A DNA stretch of 20,978 nucleotides from Geobacter sp. UBA698 (GCA_002298925.1 DBMM01000077.1:4928-25905); one strand, 5' to 3'. Counted from the stretch's first letter, positions 1-8,335 are shown. Numbers and translations are program-made. Notes: generated by a model not told the origin, from the sequence alone.

Positions 1-26
1 CTCTGATCTGAAATTGGAATAACATC

Positions 27-1004
27 ATGACAACGTATCTTGTAAAACGCCTCATTATGCTGATCCCGCTGATGATCGGCATAACCCTGATTACCTTTGC
101 CGTGATCCATCTGGCACCCGGCGAGCCGGTGGAGATGCAGATGGCCATGAATCCCAAGGTCGGCAAGGAAGCCCGTGATCGGCTGAAGAAATTCTACGGC
201 CTCGATCAGCCGCTGCACACCCAGTATTTCAACTGGGTCGGCAAGCTGGTCCGTCTTGATCTGGGACGCTCCTTTTCCTCCGATGGTCGCCCGGTCAGGG
301 ACAAGATCAAGGAACGTCTGCCGGTGACCATTTCCCTGAACGTCATCGCCCTGCTGCTGGAATTCGGCCTGGCCATTCCGATCGGCATTCTGGCCGCCAC
401 CCACCGTGACAGCTGGCTGGACAAGGGGATTACGGTCTTCGTGTTCCTCGGTTTTGCCGTACCCACCTTCTGGCTGGCGCTGCTGCTGATGTACTTTCTG
501 GGCGTCAAGTTCAACTGGCTGCCGATCTCGGGCCTGCATACCCTGGGGAGCGACAGCTACGGAACCGTTCGCTACCTGTGGGACCTGGCCAAACATCTGA
601 TCATGCCGGTCATGGTGGCTTCCTTCGGCAGCCTGGCCGGCCTGTCGCGCTACATGCGTTCCTCCATGCTGAATGTGATCGGCCAGGATTACATCACTAC
701 TGCCCGTGCCAAGGGACTTTCCGAGCGGGTGGTGATCTACAAGCATGCCCTGCGCAATGCTCTGCTGCCGTTGATTACCCTGGCCGGCTTCTCGATTCCC
801 GGCCTGATCGGCGGCAGTGTCATCTTCGAGACCATCTACGCCATCCCCGGCATGGGCCAGCTCTTCTACCAGGGGGTCATGTCCCGTGACTATCCGGTGG
901 TGATGGGCATCCTGGTGATCGGCGCCTTCCTGACCCTGATCGGCAACCTGATCGCGGACATCAGCTATGCCCTGGCCGATCCCCGCATACGACAGGGGGC
1001 GTAA
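27..1004 (+). CDS. DppB/OppB-type ABC transporter permease
   Basis: Inner-membrane permease of a peptide/nickel-type (PepT family) ABC importer, 325 residues, a normal length for the family. The N-terminus is a typical DppB start: a short basic segment, then a membrane helix at about residues 8-30 ending in LAPGEP. Further hydrophobic segments lie at about 100-123, 135-160, 188-206, 247-268 and 290-313. The EAA-type cytoplasmic loop that contacts the ATPase is at about 221-248 (DYITTARAKGLSERVVIYKH). The family ending (ALADPRIR) is present. The ATG has a weak GGAA ribosome site about 8 bases upstream. The gene pairs with the DppC-type permease 8 bases downstream; a binding-protein gene would be expected just before the window. 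Family is clear, but substrate (dipeptide, oligopeptide, nickel, glutathione) cannot be told, so no symbol is given. Confidence 0.93.
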   Translation: MTTYLVKRLIMLIPLMIGITLITFAVIHLAPGEPVEMQMAMNPKVGKEARDRLKKFYGLDQPLHTQYFNWVGKLVRLDLGRSFSSDGRPVRDKIKERLPVTISLNVIALLLEFGLAIPIGILAATHRDSWLDKGITVFVFLGFAVPTFWLALLLMYFLGVKFNWLPISGLHTLGSDSYGTVRYLWDLAKHLIMPVMVASFGSLAGLSRYMRSSMLNVIGQDYITTARAKGLSERVVIYKHALRNALLPLITLAGFSIPGLIGGSVIFETIYAIPGMGQLFYQGVMSRDYPVVMGILVIGAFLTLIGNLIADISYALADPRIRQGA

Positions 1005-1012
1005 GATATTTC

Positions 1013-1870
1013 ATGGCCGGTTATAAATCCTCATATTTCTACGTTGTCTTCTGGCAGAATCTCAAGCGCAACCGTCTGGCCCTGGCCGGGGGCTGCGTCG
1101 TGGCGCTGCTGTTTGTCGTTTCGCTGCTGGCGCCTCTGGTCGCTCCCAGCGACCCCAATGCCATCAATGCCTGGCAGGTGCTGTCGCCCCCCTCATGGCA
1201 GCACTGGTTCGGCACCGATGAGCTGGGGCGGGATGTCTTCAGCCGCGTGCTGTATGGTGCCCGTATTTCGCTTAAGGTCGGTTTCGTGGCCGTGGGCATC
1301 GCCGTATCCATCGGCACCGTGGTGGGGCTTGTCTCCGGTTACTACAGCGGGGTCATCGATACGGTCCTGATGCGGCTGGTGGACATCATGCTCTGCTTTC
1401 CGGCCTTCTTCCTAATTCTGGCGGTGATTACCTTTCTGGAGCCTTCCATCTGGTACATCATGATGGTGATCGGCCTGACCGGCTGGATGGGAGTGGCCCG
1501 GCTGGTGCGGGCCGAGACGCTCTCCATCCGCGAGATGGATTACATCACCGCTGCCCGCTGCATCGGCTGTTCCGACCGCCGCATCATCTTCCGTCATATC
1601 CTGCCCAATGCCATGTCGCCGGTACTGGTATCGGCCAGCCTGGGCGTGGCCGGTGCCATCCTGACCGAATCGGCCTTGTCCTTTCTCGGCATCGGCGTCC
1701 AGCCCCCCACCCCCAGTTGGGGCAACATCCTCACCTCTGGCAAGGATTACATCGAATTTGCCTGGTGGCTGTCCCTGTTTCCCGGTCTGGCCATCCTGGT
1801 GACGGTGCTGGCCTATAACCTGCTGGGTGAAGGCATCCGCGACGCCCTTGACCCGCGGGTAAAGCACTGA
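1013..1870 (+). CDS. DppC/OppC-type ABC transporter permease
   Basis: Second permease of the same importer, 285 residues. It has the DppC signature order: cytoplasmic N-terminus with QNLKRNRLA, first membrane helix at about residues 22-44, then the hallmark periplasmic block HWFGTDELGRDVFSRVLYGA at about 64-83. The EAA loop is at about 176-202 (DYITAARCIGCSDRRIIFRH). The C-terminal family signature (SFLGIGVQPPTPSWG, then LGEGIRDALDPR) is complete. The ribosome site is weak (a G-run about 13 bases upstream), so expression probably depends on reading from the upstream permease. The stop codon overlaps the photolyase start by one base (TGATG). No ATPase gene follows, so the ATPases of this importer are either upstream of the window or elsewhere. 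Confidence 0.93.
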   Translation: MAGYKSSYFYVVFWQNLKRNRLALAGGCVVALLFVVSLLAPLVAPSDPNAINAWQVLSPPSWQHWFGTDELGRDVFSRVLYGARISLKVGFVAVGIAVSIGTVVGLVSGYYSGVIDTVLMRLVDIMLCFPAFFLILAVITFLEPSIWYIMMVIGLTGWMGVARLVRAETLSIREMDYITAARCIGCSDRRIIFRHILPNAMSPVLVSASLGVAGAILTESALSFLGIGVQPPTPSWGNILTSGKDYIEFAWWLSLFPGLAILVTVLAYNLLGEGIRDALDPRVKH

Positions 1871-3231
1871 TGAAGGTGGATCCGCGACGCATCCACCAGC
1901 TCAACGGGATTGAAGCGAAGACCGGAGCGGTGGTTTACTGGATGAGCCGCGACCAGCGGGTGGCCGACAACTGGGCCCTGCTGTATGCCCAGCAGCTCGC
2001 TCTTGAGCTGCAAACACCCCTGGCGGTTGTTTTTACCCTGGCGCCGGCTTTTCTGGACGCAACCCTACGGCAGTACGGCTTCATGCTGCGCGGCCTGCAG
2101 CAGCTGTCACAGCGACTGGCAGCGCTCAATATCCCCTTTTTCCTGCTGCGGGGCGAGCCGGTTGAGCAGGTCTGTCGCTTTATCCGGGAAAAGCGCGTCA
2201 GTGCGGTTGTGACCGACTTTGATCCGCTGCGCATCAAGCGCACCTGGCGGGAACAGGCGGCTCTGCGCTCCGAAGTGGCGTTTCACGAGGTGGACGCCCA
2301 CAACATCGTGCCCTGCCGTATCGCTTCGACCAAGCAGGAATACGGTGCCTATACCCTGCGCCCAAAAATCCGGCGACTGCTGCCGGAGTTTCTGGTCGAC
2401 TTCCCGCCCGCCAGATGTCATCCCCATGACTGGCCGTCAGCTGCCGAACCCTTTGATCCCGATGACCTGCTTAACAGTCTGCAGCTTGACCGCAGCGTGG
2501 CGGAAGTCAGCCGGCTCACGCCGGGTGAAGCGGCCGGCTGCGAGCTGCTGCTGGAGTTCATCGAAAACGGCCTGGACAGCTATGAGGCCCGGCGCAACGA
2601 TCCCTGCCGGGAGGGCCAGTCCGGATTGTCGCCCTATCTGCATTTCGGCCAGCTTTCCGCGCAGCGGGTGGCGCTGGAAGCCGCCCGGGCCGCGGGAGGA
2701 ACCGTCTCGAGTGATGCCTTTCTGGAAGAACTGATCGTGCGGCGGGAGCTTGCGGATAATTTCTGCTGGTACAACTCTGACTATGACCGGGTGGCCGGAT
2801 TCCCGGATTGGGCGCTGCGGACGATTGCTGAGCATCGTCACGACCGGCGGGAATACCTGTACTCCCGGGAGCAGTTCGAGCGGGCCGCTACCCATGATCC
2901 GCTCTGGAACGCGGCCCAGCGGGAGATGGTGACTACCGGCCGGATGCATGGCTACCTGCGCATGTACTGGGCCAAAAAGATCCTGGAGTGGAGCGAGTCG
3001 CCGGAAGAGGCCATGGAGATTGCCATCCGGCTCAACGACCGCTACCAGCTGGACGGCCGCGATCCCAACGGCTATGCCGGCATCGCCTGGAGCATCGGCG
3101 GGGTCCATGACCGGGCCTGGGGCGAGCGGCCGCTGTTCGGCAAGATCCGCTATATGAACGACAAGGGATGCCGGCGGAAATTCGATGTGGCCGGGTATAT
3201 TGGCAGGCACACTGAGCGAAATGGAAGCTGA
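1870..3231 (+). CDS. phr: Class II deoxyribodipyrimidine (CPD) photolyase
   Basis: Light-driven repair flavoenzyme that splits cyclobutane pyrimidine dimers. At 453 residues it has the usual length for class II photolyases. The class II start VVYWMSRDQRVADNWAL lies at about residues 21-37, in the antenna/Rossmann domain. The C-terminal FAD-binding helical domain includes EELIVRRELADNFCWYN (about 286-302) and the class II hallmark LDGRDPNGYAGIAWSIGG (about 394-411), followed by WGERPLFGKIRYMN. I call class II rather than class I because of the N-terminal WMSRDQR block and the DGRDPNGYAG block. The ATG shares one base with the stop of the DppC-type permease and has no good ribosome site, so translational coupling is likely. 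An internal ATG at residue 25 would cut into the conserved block and is unlikely to be the start. Confidence 0.93.
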   Translation: MKVDPRRIHQLNGIEAKTGAVVYWMSRDQRVADNWALLYAQQLALELQTPLAVVFTLAPAFLDATLRQYGFMLRGLQQLSQRLAALNIPFFLLRGEPVEQVCRFIREKRVSAVVTDFDPLRIKRTWREQAALRSEVAFHEVDAHNIVPCRIASTKQEYGAYTLRPKIRRLLPEFLVDFPPARCHPHDWPSAAEPFDPDDLLNSLQLDRSVAEVSRLTPGEAAGCELLLEFIENGLDSYEARRNDPCREGQSGLSPYLHFGQLSAQRVALEAARAAGGTVSSDAFLEELIVRRELADNFCWYNSDYDRVAGFPDWALRTIAEHRHDRREYLYSREQFERAATHDPLWNAAQREMVTTGRMHGYLRMYWAKKILEWSESPEEAMEIAIRLNDRYQLDGRDPNGYAGIAWSIGGVHDRAWGERPLFGKIRYMNDKGCRRKFDVAGYIGRHTERNGS

Positions 3232-3269
3232 CGGGAGCTGGTTTTGAACAATCTGAATCGAGGCGAAAG

Positions 3270-4076
3270 ATGACAACGCGACGTGCGACTCCACCGGCGG
3301 AAGAAGATTCCGGCAAATACTCCATTCGTGCCATTACAAGAGCAATTGACGTCTTGAATGTCTTCTCGCGAGATAAAAACAAATTCTCGCTGGATGAGAT
3401 AACCCGGGAGACCGGGCTTTCAAAGCCGACTACCTTCAGAATTCTTTCGACGCTGCAGCATTGCAAGTACGTCGTACTCGATCCGGTCGAAGGGCGCTAC
3501 CGGTTGGGCTCGGTGTTCCTGTCGCTCGGTGCGGCGGCACTCGGTTCGGTCAGTCTCAAGGGAATCGCAAAGCCGCACCTGACCAGCCTCAGGGATGAAT
3601 TGCAAACCACCGTCCTGGTCGGTACCATCATGGACGATATGCTGGTTTACCTCGACAAGGTCGAGTGCGCCGGTCCGGTTCGTATCGCCGCCGACATCGG
3701 TCTCAGGCGCGACCCGCCTAATTTCGGCATGCTCGGAATGACACTCATGGCGTTTTTGGAAGGCGGTGAGGTGCAACGGCTGCTTGGCCGCTCGCCCCTC
3801 AAAGCCTTTACGGACAAAAGTATCGTAAATACAAAAAACTATCTAAACAGGCTGCAGGAGATCAGGAATCAGGGCTATGTGGTCGAGTTTGGCGAGGCGA
3901 TCGAGGGTGTCTGGGGAGTGGGGGCCCCGGTCAGGAATTCCAATATGGAAGTGGTTGCCGCTGTGGGGGCGGCATTGCCGATGTCTTCCAACAACGATGC
4001 CAGAGTAAAGGAAGTGGTCGCGAAGATGCTGGGCTGTGCGGCAGCCATTTCCGCCGATCTGGGTTACAGGCAGTAA
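3270..4076 (+). CDS. IclR-family transcriptional regulator
   Basis: DNA-binding regulator, 268 residues, normal for the family. The N-terminal winged helix-turn-helix spans about residues 17-80: SIRAITRAIDVLNVF, then helices FSLDEITRETGLSKPTTFRIL, and a wing ending GRYRLGS. The rest (about 90-265) matches the IclR effector-binding domain, including LVYLDKVE and the late block GAPVRN.....VAAVGAALP. The start ATG has GAGG six bases upstream (3260-3263). It lies 38 bases after the photolyase gene and about 340 bases before the first bamB, on the same strand. IclR proteins often control adjacent aromatic-compound genes, so it is a strong candidate regulator of this locus; that is inference from position and from the IclR-box-like palindrome at 4246-4260. 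Whether it activates or represses cannot be told. Confidence 0.9.
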   Translation: MTTRRATPPAEEDSGKYSIRAITRAIDVLNVFSRDKNKFSLDEITRETGLSKPTTFRILSTLQHCKYVVLDPVEGRYRLGSVFLSLGAAALGSVSLKGIAKPHLTSLRDELQTTVLVGTIMDDMLVYLDKVECAGPVRIAADIGLRRDPPNFGMLGMTLMAFLEGGEVQRLLGRSPLKAFTDKSIVNTKNYLNRLQEIRNQGYVVEFGEAIEGVWGVGAPVRNSNMEVVAAVGAALPMSSNNDARVKEVVAKMLGCAAAISADLGYRQ

Positions 4077-4115
4077 GGCAGACCCCAGCTGCTCTTCAAT
4101 TATCCGTAGAAACGA

Positions 4116-4138
4116 TTTTCCGGTTCGCGCACGGAAAA
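4116..4138. repeat. Small dyad after the IclR-type gene
   Basis: TTTTCCG (4116-4122) and CGGAAAA (4132-4138) form a perfect 7-bp inverted repeat around a 9-base loop. There is no T-run straight after it on either strand, so it does not qualify as a standard terminator. It could be a weak RNA hairpin, a protein site, or chance. Confidence 0.3.
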
Positions 4139-4203
4139 GAAGTCTTTCACTCCTCAAAAAAGTAAAAAAACCCCAGAACGTCGTTTGTTTTGGTTCAGGA
4201 ATC

Positions 4204-4245
4204 TTCTTGACAAATATTTTTTAGTGCGCTAGCTTATTTACATAA
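4204..4245 (+). promoter_or_regulatory. Probable promoter of first bamB module (conserved block)
   Basis: TTCTTGACAA (4204-4213) contains a perfect -35 hexamer TTGACA at 4207-4212. TTTACATAA lies at 4237-4245, starting exactly 30 bases after the start of TTGACA. The same two boxes with the same spacing occur before the GNAT gene (9156-9197) and the third bamB (10343-10384). The best -10 at proper distance is the poor TAGCTT at 4230-4235 (17-base spacer), so an activator may be needed. The leader to the bamB start would be about 170 bases. Confidence 0.55.
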
Positions 4246-4271
4246 TGAAATAATATTTCATTGAATGAAAT
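4246..4271. promoter_or_regulatory. IclR-box-like palindrome with extra half-site
   Basis: TGAAATAATATTTCA (4246-4260) is a perfect 7+1+7 palindrome. A further half-site TGAAAT is at 4266-4271. From memory, the operator of E. coli IclR is close to TGGAAAT-N-ATTTCCA, also 15 bases, and the resemblance is clear. It lies just downstream of the promoter-like block of the first bamB and 170 bases after the IclR-family gene. A repressor bound here would block transcript start or early elongation. The palindrome is seen; the assignment to this IclR protein is inference. Confidence 0.4.
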
Positions 4272-4415
4272 TTAGCTCTTGTGTTTTGCATTTTTGGTGG
4301 ATGCCCAGCCGGGGTAAACAGGTTGAGTGTAATAACAAATTTATTTCTGCCCGAAAATTGAAGGAATGACTTCTAAGGTGCTAATAGCTCTATTGATTCA
4401 GTCAAGGGGTAAAAA

Positions 4416-6386
4416 ATGAGGTACTCAGAGACAGGGTTCAATTTAGAAATCAATCTGACTCGCGGAAGTATTGATAAAATTGCATCTGACCCGGAAACTG
4501 TCGGGCTATATCTGGGAGGGGAGGGGGCTGCCGCAAAGATGCTCTGGGACCGGGTCCCTCCCGAAGTCGAACCGTTCTCTCCCGATAACCTGCTTGTATT
4601 CAGCGCCGGTTTATTGGCTGCCACGCCTGTTCCCGGCGCCAACCGTACCAGTGTCAGCAGTATCAGCCCCCAGTCGAACCGTTATGTGAATTCGGGACTG
4701 GGAGGTTTTTGGGGGCCGGAACTGAAACAGGCCGGCTACGACCGGATCGTCATTCGCGGTAAAGCCAGCAGTCTTGTTTATATCTGGATACACAATGACA
4801 AGGTTGAAATTCGCGATGCAGCCCATCTTCAAGGGAAAAGCTCTCTCGAAACTGCGGTGCTGATTCGGCAGGAATTGAAAGACCAGAAAATCCAGGTGGC
4901 TGCCATCGGTCTGGCCGGAGAAAACAGGGTCTATCAGGCTTCCATCGAACACGCCAACAGCAGCGCCAGCCGCGGGGTAGGCGTGATCATGGGAGATAAA
5001 CTGGTAAAGGCGATTGCTGTTCGTGGCACCAAGGACATCAAGGTTGCTCAGCCTGCGGAGCTTTTCGAGCTATGCAACCGCCATTATCAGCAAATTTATG
5101 ATAACCTCCATTGTGGGGATATCTTGGTGCGCGAAGATGACGATGCCTGGCACGTCAACAATCTTCCCTGGGGCAACGCGAACCGGCGTGCCAAAGGTTT
5201 CTGGAGCGAAGAGCTTAAAGAAGAGTGGGCGGTGTCCGTTGAACGGGAGGAGATTCACTATCAGTGGGAAAATTACAGCCAGGAAACGGAAGAGGTGCAT
5301 GAAACGGTTGTTGATAAAAGCAGGCGGCTGCGAGGGACCGGTTGCTACAACTGTACCAAGGATTGCCATCAGGCGGTTTATTTGCCGGGCAGCCGCATCT
5401 ATTTTCTGAAAAGTTACAGCAAGCTGGCCTATGCGATGGCGGCCTATGAACAGCTTGAATTTGACTATGACCTGCTTGCCGCCTTGCAGGATTACGGACT
5501 GGATGAATTCGCCATGCCGCAGGTGATTGCATTCGCGCTTGAACTTTACGGAGCCGGCATTTTGACTGACGAGGATCTGCCCGGTTTCCCCGCCGACTTC
5601 AAGGGCAGATTTTCCTACCTGCTTGATAAAATTGCCAGGCGGGAAGGGGTTGGGGATGCGTTGGCCAATGGTGTCTATCTGGCTGCCCGTCAGATCGGCA
5701 AGGGGGCCGAATCGTACGATCATTCCGCCCAGAAAATTGAGCAGGTGCCCCTCAAGCAGGAAATGCCCGGTTATCCCTATTTCCTGATGTATGCCACCGG
5801 CGGGAAGATGAGCATCACCCAGCTTGAAGGGTCTTTCCCCCAGATTCCGGTTCCCGACAGGAAGACGCGTGAAGCGTTCGTAAAGAAATGGGATGCGGCT
5901 CCGGAAAAATTCAAGCAGTGGTTCCTTGAATGGGAGCCGGGGCAACAGCTCTCCATTGAGGCGGCCGTCAACATTGCCGACTGGAACGAGGCCATGCATT
6001 ACGTCGATGAGGCCCTCGGGATCTGCCCGCTTCTGTCGTCGTTCAGAGGGCAATTTGGCGGAAGAGCTCCCTATCATGGCAATAACCTGCCTCAGCTGAT
6101 CTCGCTGGCGACCGGGATAGAACTGGATACGGACGGACTTCTGGAGATAACCGCAAGAAACCGGAATCTAATCAGAGCCATCAATGCTCGCAGGGGTTTG
6201 AGAAGAATCGAGGAGCTGGCAGCGCAAGAGTTTCTGGAGATCCAGGCAGCTGAGCTGGAGCAGCTGCTTGATGCCTATTATGAATTCAGGGGCTGGAACA
6301 ATGATGGTATTCCTGCCAGGGACACGTTGGATGGACTGGGCCTGGGTTGCGTAAGTGAGGAGCTGATGCGGAGGGGGATCTTATGA
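4416..6386 (+). CDS. BamB-like AOR-family protein, divergent copy 1 (tungsten-ligand Cys lost)
   Basis: Paralogue of the tungsten subunit of class II benzoyl-CoA reductase, 656 residues, full length. AAGGGG lies 6 bases before the ATG. The AOR N-terminal fold is intact (GFNLEI, LGGEG, PGANRTS, GPELKQAGYD, QVAAIGLAGEN), as are the four Fe-S cysteines: Cys310, Cys313, Cys317 (CYNCTKDC) and Cys537 (DEALGIC). Unlike both sister copies it has Ser333 (KSYSKL) where they have Cys (KCFSKL/KCFNKL), the residue that I recall as a tungsten ligand (Cys322) in the G. metallireducens BamB structure. It also has GLDEFAMPQ for GLDGFSTPQ, MYATGGK for MYCTGEK, one residue deleted in the SASR-x-GVGAVMG pterin loop, a roughly 24-residue acidic insertion at about 271-300, and no EKPPEDHW block near residue 600. 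The frame is open and its stop overlaps the next start (ATGA), so it seems to be kept. It may be a catalytically altered or structural partner of copy 2; substrate is unknown. Confidence 0.85.
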   Translation: MRYSETGFNLEINLTRGSIDKIASDPETVGLYLGGEGAAAKMLWDRVPPEVEPFSPDNLLVFSAGLLAATPVPGANRTSVSSISPQSNRYVNSGLGGFWGPELKQAGYDRIVIRGKASSLVYIWIHNDKVEIRDAAHLQGKSSLETAVLIRQELKDQKIQVAAIGLAGENRVYQASIEHANSSASRGVGVIMGDKLVKAIAVRGTKDIKVAQPAELFELCNRHYQQIYDNLHCGDILVREDDDAWHVNNLPWGNANRRAKGFWSEELKEEWAVSVEREEIHYQWENYSQETEEVHETVVDKSRRLRGTGCYNCTKDCHQAVYLPGSRIYFLKSYSKLAYAMAAYEQLEFDYDLLAALQDYGLDEFAMPQVIAFALELYGAGILTDEDLPGFPADFKGRFSYLLDKIARREGVGDALANGVYLAARQIGKGAESYDHSAQKIEQVPLKQEMPGYPYFLMYATGGKMSITQLEGSFPQIPVPDRKTREAFVKKWDAAPEKFKQWFLEWEPGQQLSIEAAVNIADWNEAMHYVDEALGICPLLSSFRGQFGGRAPYHGNNLPQLISLATGIELDTDGLLEITARNRNLIRAINARRGLRRIEELAAQEFLEIQAAELEQLLDAYYEFRGWNNDGIPARDTLDGLGLGCVSEELMRRGIL

Positions 6387-8335
6387 GGTACGCCGAAACC
6401 GGTTTTAATCTGGAAGTCGATCTTTCCAGTGGCAGCGTCAAGAGGGTCGCAACCGACCAAAAGTTGACCGAACTTCATCTGGGAGGGCAGGGCACTGCCG
6501 CAAAGATACTGTGGGACAGTGTTTCTCCTGAGGTTGAACCGCTTTCTCCCGAAAATATTCTTATCTTCAGTACCGGACTTTTGCACGGCACCCCCATTCC
6601 CGGCGCAAATCGCACCTCTGTCAGTACTTTTTCTCCCCTGACGAACTTGTATGTAAATTCACTGATGGGGGGCTGGTTTGGGCCGGAGCTGAAACATGCC
6701 GGTTACGACAAGATCGTTGTTCGCGGCAAAGCCGCCGGCCTGGTTTATCTGTACATACATAACGATAACGTGGAACTACGCGATGCCGCTCATCTCCAGG
6801 GGAAAGGGTGTCAGGAGACTGCGGCGCTTATTCAGCAGGAGTTGAAGGACCAGAAAATTCAGGTCGCCGCCATCGGCCTGGCTGGAGAAAACCTGGTCAA
6901 TATGGCAACCATCGAACATGCCAACTCCAGCGCCTCCCGCCATGGGGTCGGCGCGGTCATGGGATCCAAACGCCTGAAGGCGATTGCCGTTCGCGGGACA
7001 AAGGATATCAATGTTGCCCAGCCCGCCGAGCTGTGGGAGATGTGCAACAAAAAGTATCAGGAAATTTATGACAATAAAAACTGCGGCGACCCGATGGCGC
7101 ACGATCACAATGAAAGCTTCCATGTTGACAACTTTGCCTGGGGCAATGCGCGCACGCGGCGTCAGGGCTATTGGAACAAAGAGCGTGAAGAGAAGTGGGT
7201 GGCGAAATGGAAACAGGTGCGGACCAGGGACAATGGCTGCTATAACTGCCCGAAGGATTGCCATTATTCTATTTCCTACCCCGGCCGGCAAAAGTATTTT
7301 TTGAAATGTTTTAACAAACTTACCTATTCCATGGCCGCTTTTGAAGAGATAGATTTTAATTACGATATCCTCGGCCTGACCAGCGCCTATGGACTGGACG
7401 GATTCTCGACACCGCAGGTTCTGGCCTTTGCCGTTGAACTTTATGAAGCCGGAATCCTGACGGACAAGGAACTACCGGAGTTTCCATCCGACGGTGCGGC
7501 GCGTTTTTTCTATCTCCTGGAAAAAGTGGTCCGGCGGGAGGGGATAGGGGATGTGCTGGCCAATGGCGTTTACTCGGCGGCCCGCCAGATCGGCAATGGC
7601 GCCGAAGCTTTTGATCACAACACCACGAAAAAAGTTGAGCAGGTGCCCCTCAAACTGGGTGTCATAAATTACCCGTTCTTCCTGATGTATTGTACCGGCG
7701 AGAAGATGAACATCACCCAGATTGAAGGGTCCTTCCCCCAGGCACCCATCGCCGATGCTGAAAAAAGAAAAAAGTTTGTCGAAAATTGGGATGCAGCACC
7801 GGAGAGGTTTAAAAAATGGTATCTGGAATGGGAACCGCGCCAGCATATGCCCATTGAGGCGTCCGTCAATGTCTGCGATTGGAACGAGGCCATGCATTAC
7901 GTCGATGACGCCCTCGGGACCTGCGCCTGGTTGTCGTCATTCAGGGGGCAGTTTGGCGGATCGCCACCCTATCACCTCTTCAACCTGCCTAAGTTCATCT
8001 CTCTTGCGACCGGAGTGGATCTTGATCCGGACGGACTACTGGAAATTTCCAGAAGGAACCGGAATCTTGTCAGAGCCCTCAATATAAGAAGAGGCTTGAG
8101 AAGGGACGTGGAGAAGCCGCCCGAAGACCATTGGAAGAAAAGGGATCCCGAAATGGAGCAAAAGCATCTGGATGCCTACTATGACTTTAAGGGCTGGACT
8201 AATGACGGTATTCCCACCAGAGATACCTTGGGGGAATTGGGTTTGGATTACGTGAGCGAAGACTTCATACAGCGGAGGATCTTGACAGCCGACGATGGCA
8301 CTTCCTCCAGAGAAACTTCGGCGGGAAATGTGTAG
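6383..8335 (+). CDS. bamB: Class II benzoyl-CoA reductase-type tungsten subunit BamB, copy 2
   Basis: AOR-family W-bis-pterin protein, 650 residues, expected to carry one tungsten cofactor and one [4Fe-4S] cluster and to work in the cytoplasm with BamC. The Fe-S ligands are Cys286, Cys289, Cys293 (CYNCPKDC) and Cys514 (DDALGTC). The presumed tungsten ligand Cys309 (LKCFNKLTY) is kept, as are GLDGFSTPQ (337-345), MYCTGEK (435-441) and EKPPEDHW (577-584). Compared with copy 3, the loop before the WGN motif (residues 221-255) is 13 residues shorter, which would remodel the substrate pocket; His247 matches copy 3 His260, but there is no clear match to copy 3 Glu251. The ATG overlaps the stop of copy 1 by four bases (ATGA) with GGAGGGGG just upstream, so the two are co-translated. 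A polar tail (about 15 residues, TADDG...) extends past the family end. It may act on benzoyl-CoA or a related CoA thioester. Confidence 0.87.
   Translation: MRYAETGFNLEVDLSSGSVKRVATDQKLTELHLGGQGTAAKILWDSVSPEVEPLSPENILIFSTGLLHGTPIPGANRTSVSTFSPLTNLYVNSLMGGWFGPELKHAGYDKIVVRGKAAGLVYLYIHNDNVELRDAAHLQGKGCQETAALIQQELKDQKIQVAAIGLAGENLVNMATIEHANSSASRHGVGAVMGSKRLKAIAVRGTKDINVAQPAELWEMCNKKYQEIYDNKNCGDPMAHDHNESFHVDNFAWGNARTRRQGYWNKEREEKWVAKWKQVRTRDNGCYNCPKDCHYSISYPGRQKYFLKCFNKLTYSMAAFEEIDFNYDILGLTSAYGLDGFSTPQVLAFAVELYEAGILTDKELPEFPSDGAARFFYLLEKVVRREGIGDVLANGVYSAARQIGNGAEAFDHNTTKKVEQVPLKLGVINYPFFLMYCTGEKMNITQIEGSFPQAPIADAEKRKKFVENWDAAPERFKKWYLEWEPRQHMPIEASVNVCDWNEAMHYVDDALGTCAWLSSFRGQFGGSPPYHLFNLPKFISLATGVDLDPDGLLEISRRNRNLVRALNIRRGLRRDVEKPPEDHWKKRDPEMEQKHLDAYYDFKGWTNDGIPTRDTLGELGLDYVSEDFIQRRILTADDGTSSRETSAGNV

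Larger units (their letters stand above)
4077..4415. other. Control region between iclR-type gene and first bamB
   Basis: This 339-base gap has no convincing gene. It is markedly more A+T-rich than the flanking genes from about 4140 on. It holds, in order, a weak dyad (4116-4138), a promoter-like block (4204-4245), an IclR-box-like palindrome plus an extra half-site (4246-4271), an apparently featureless leader, and the bamB ribosome site AAGGGG at 4404-4409. I see no intrinsic terminator after the regulator gene. Confidence 0.6.

Noticed and set aside
4366..4419. 17-codon leader frame whose stop overlaps the first bamB start (ATGA)
   Set aside because: The only purine-rich site is one base from its ATG, too close to act as a ribosome site, and no regulatory codon run is seen.
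4416..6386. First bamB copy as a pseudogene
   Set aside because: The frame is open over the full family length, has a good ribosome site, keeps all Fe-S cysteines and is coupled to the next gene.
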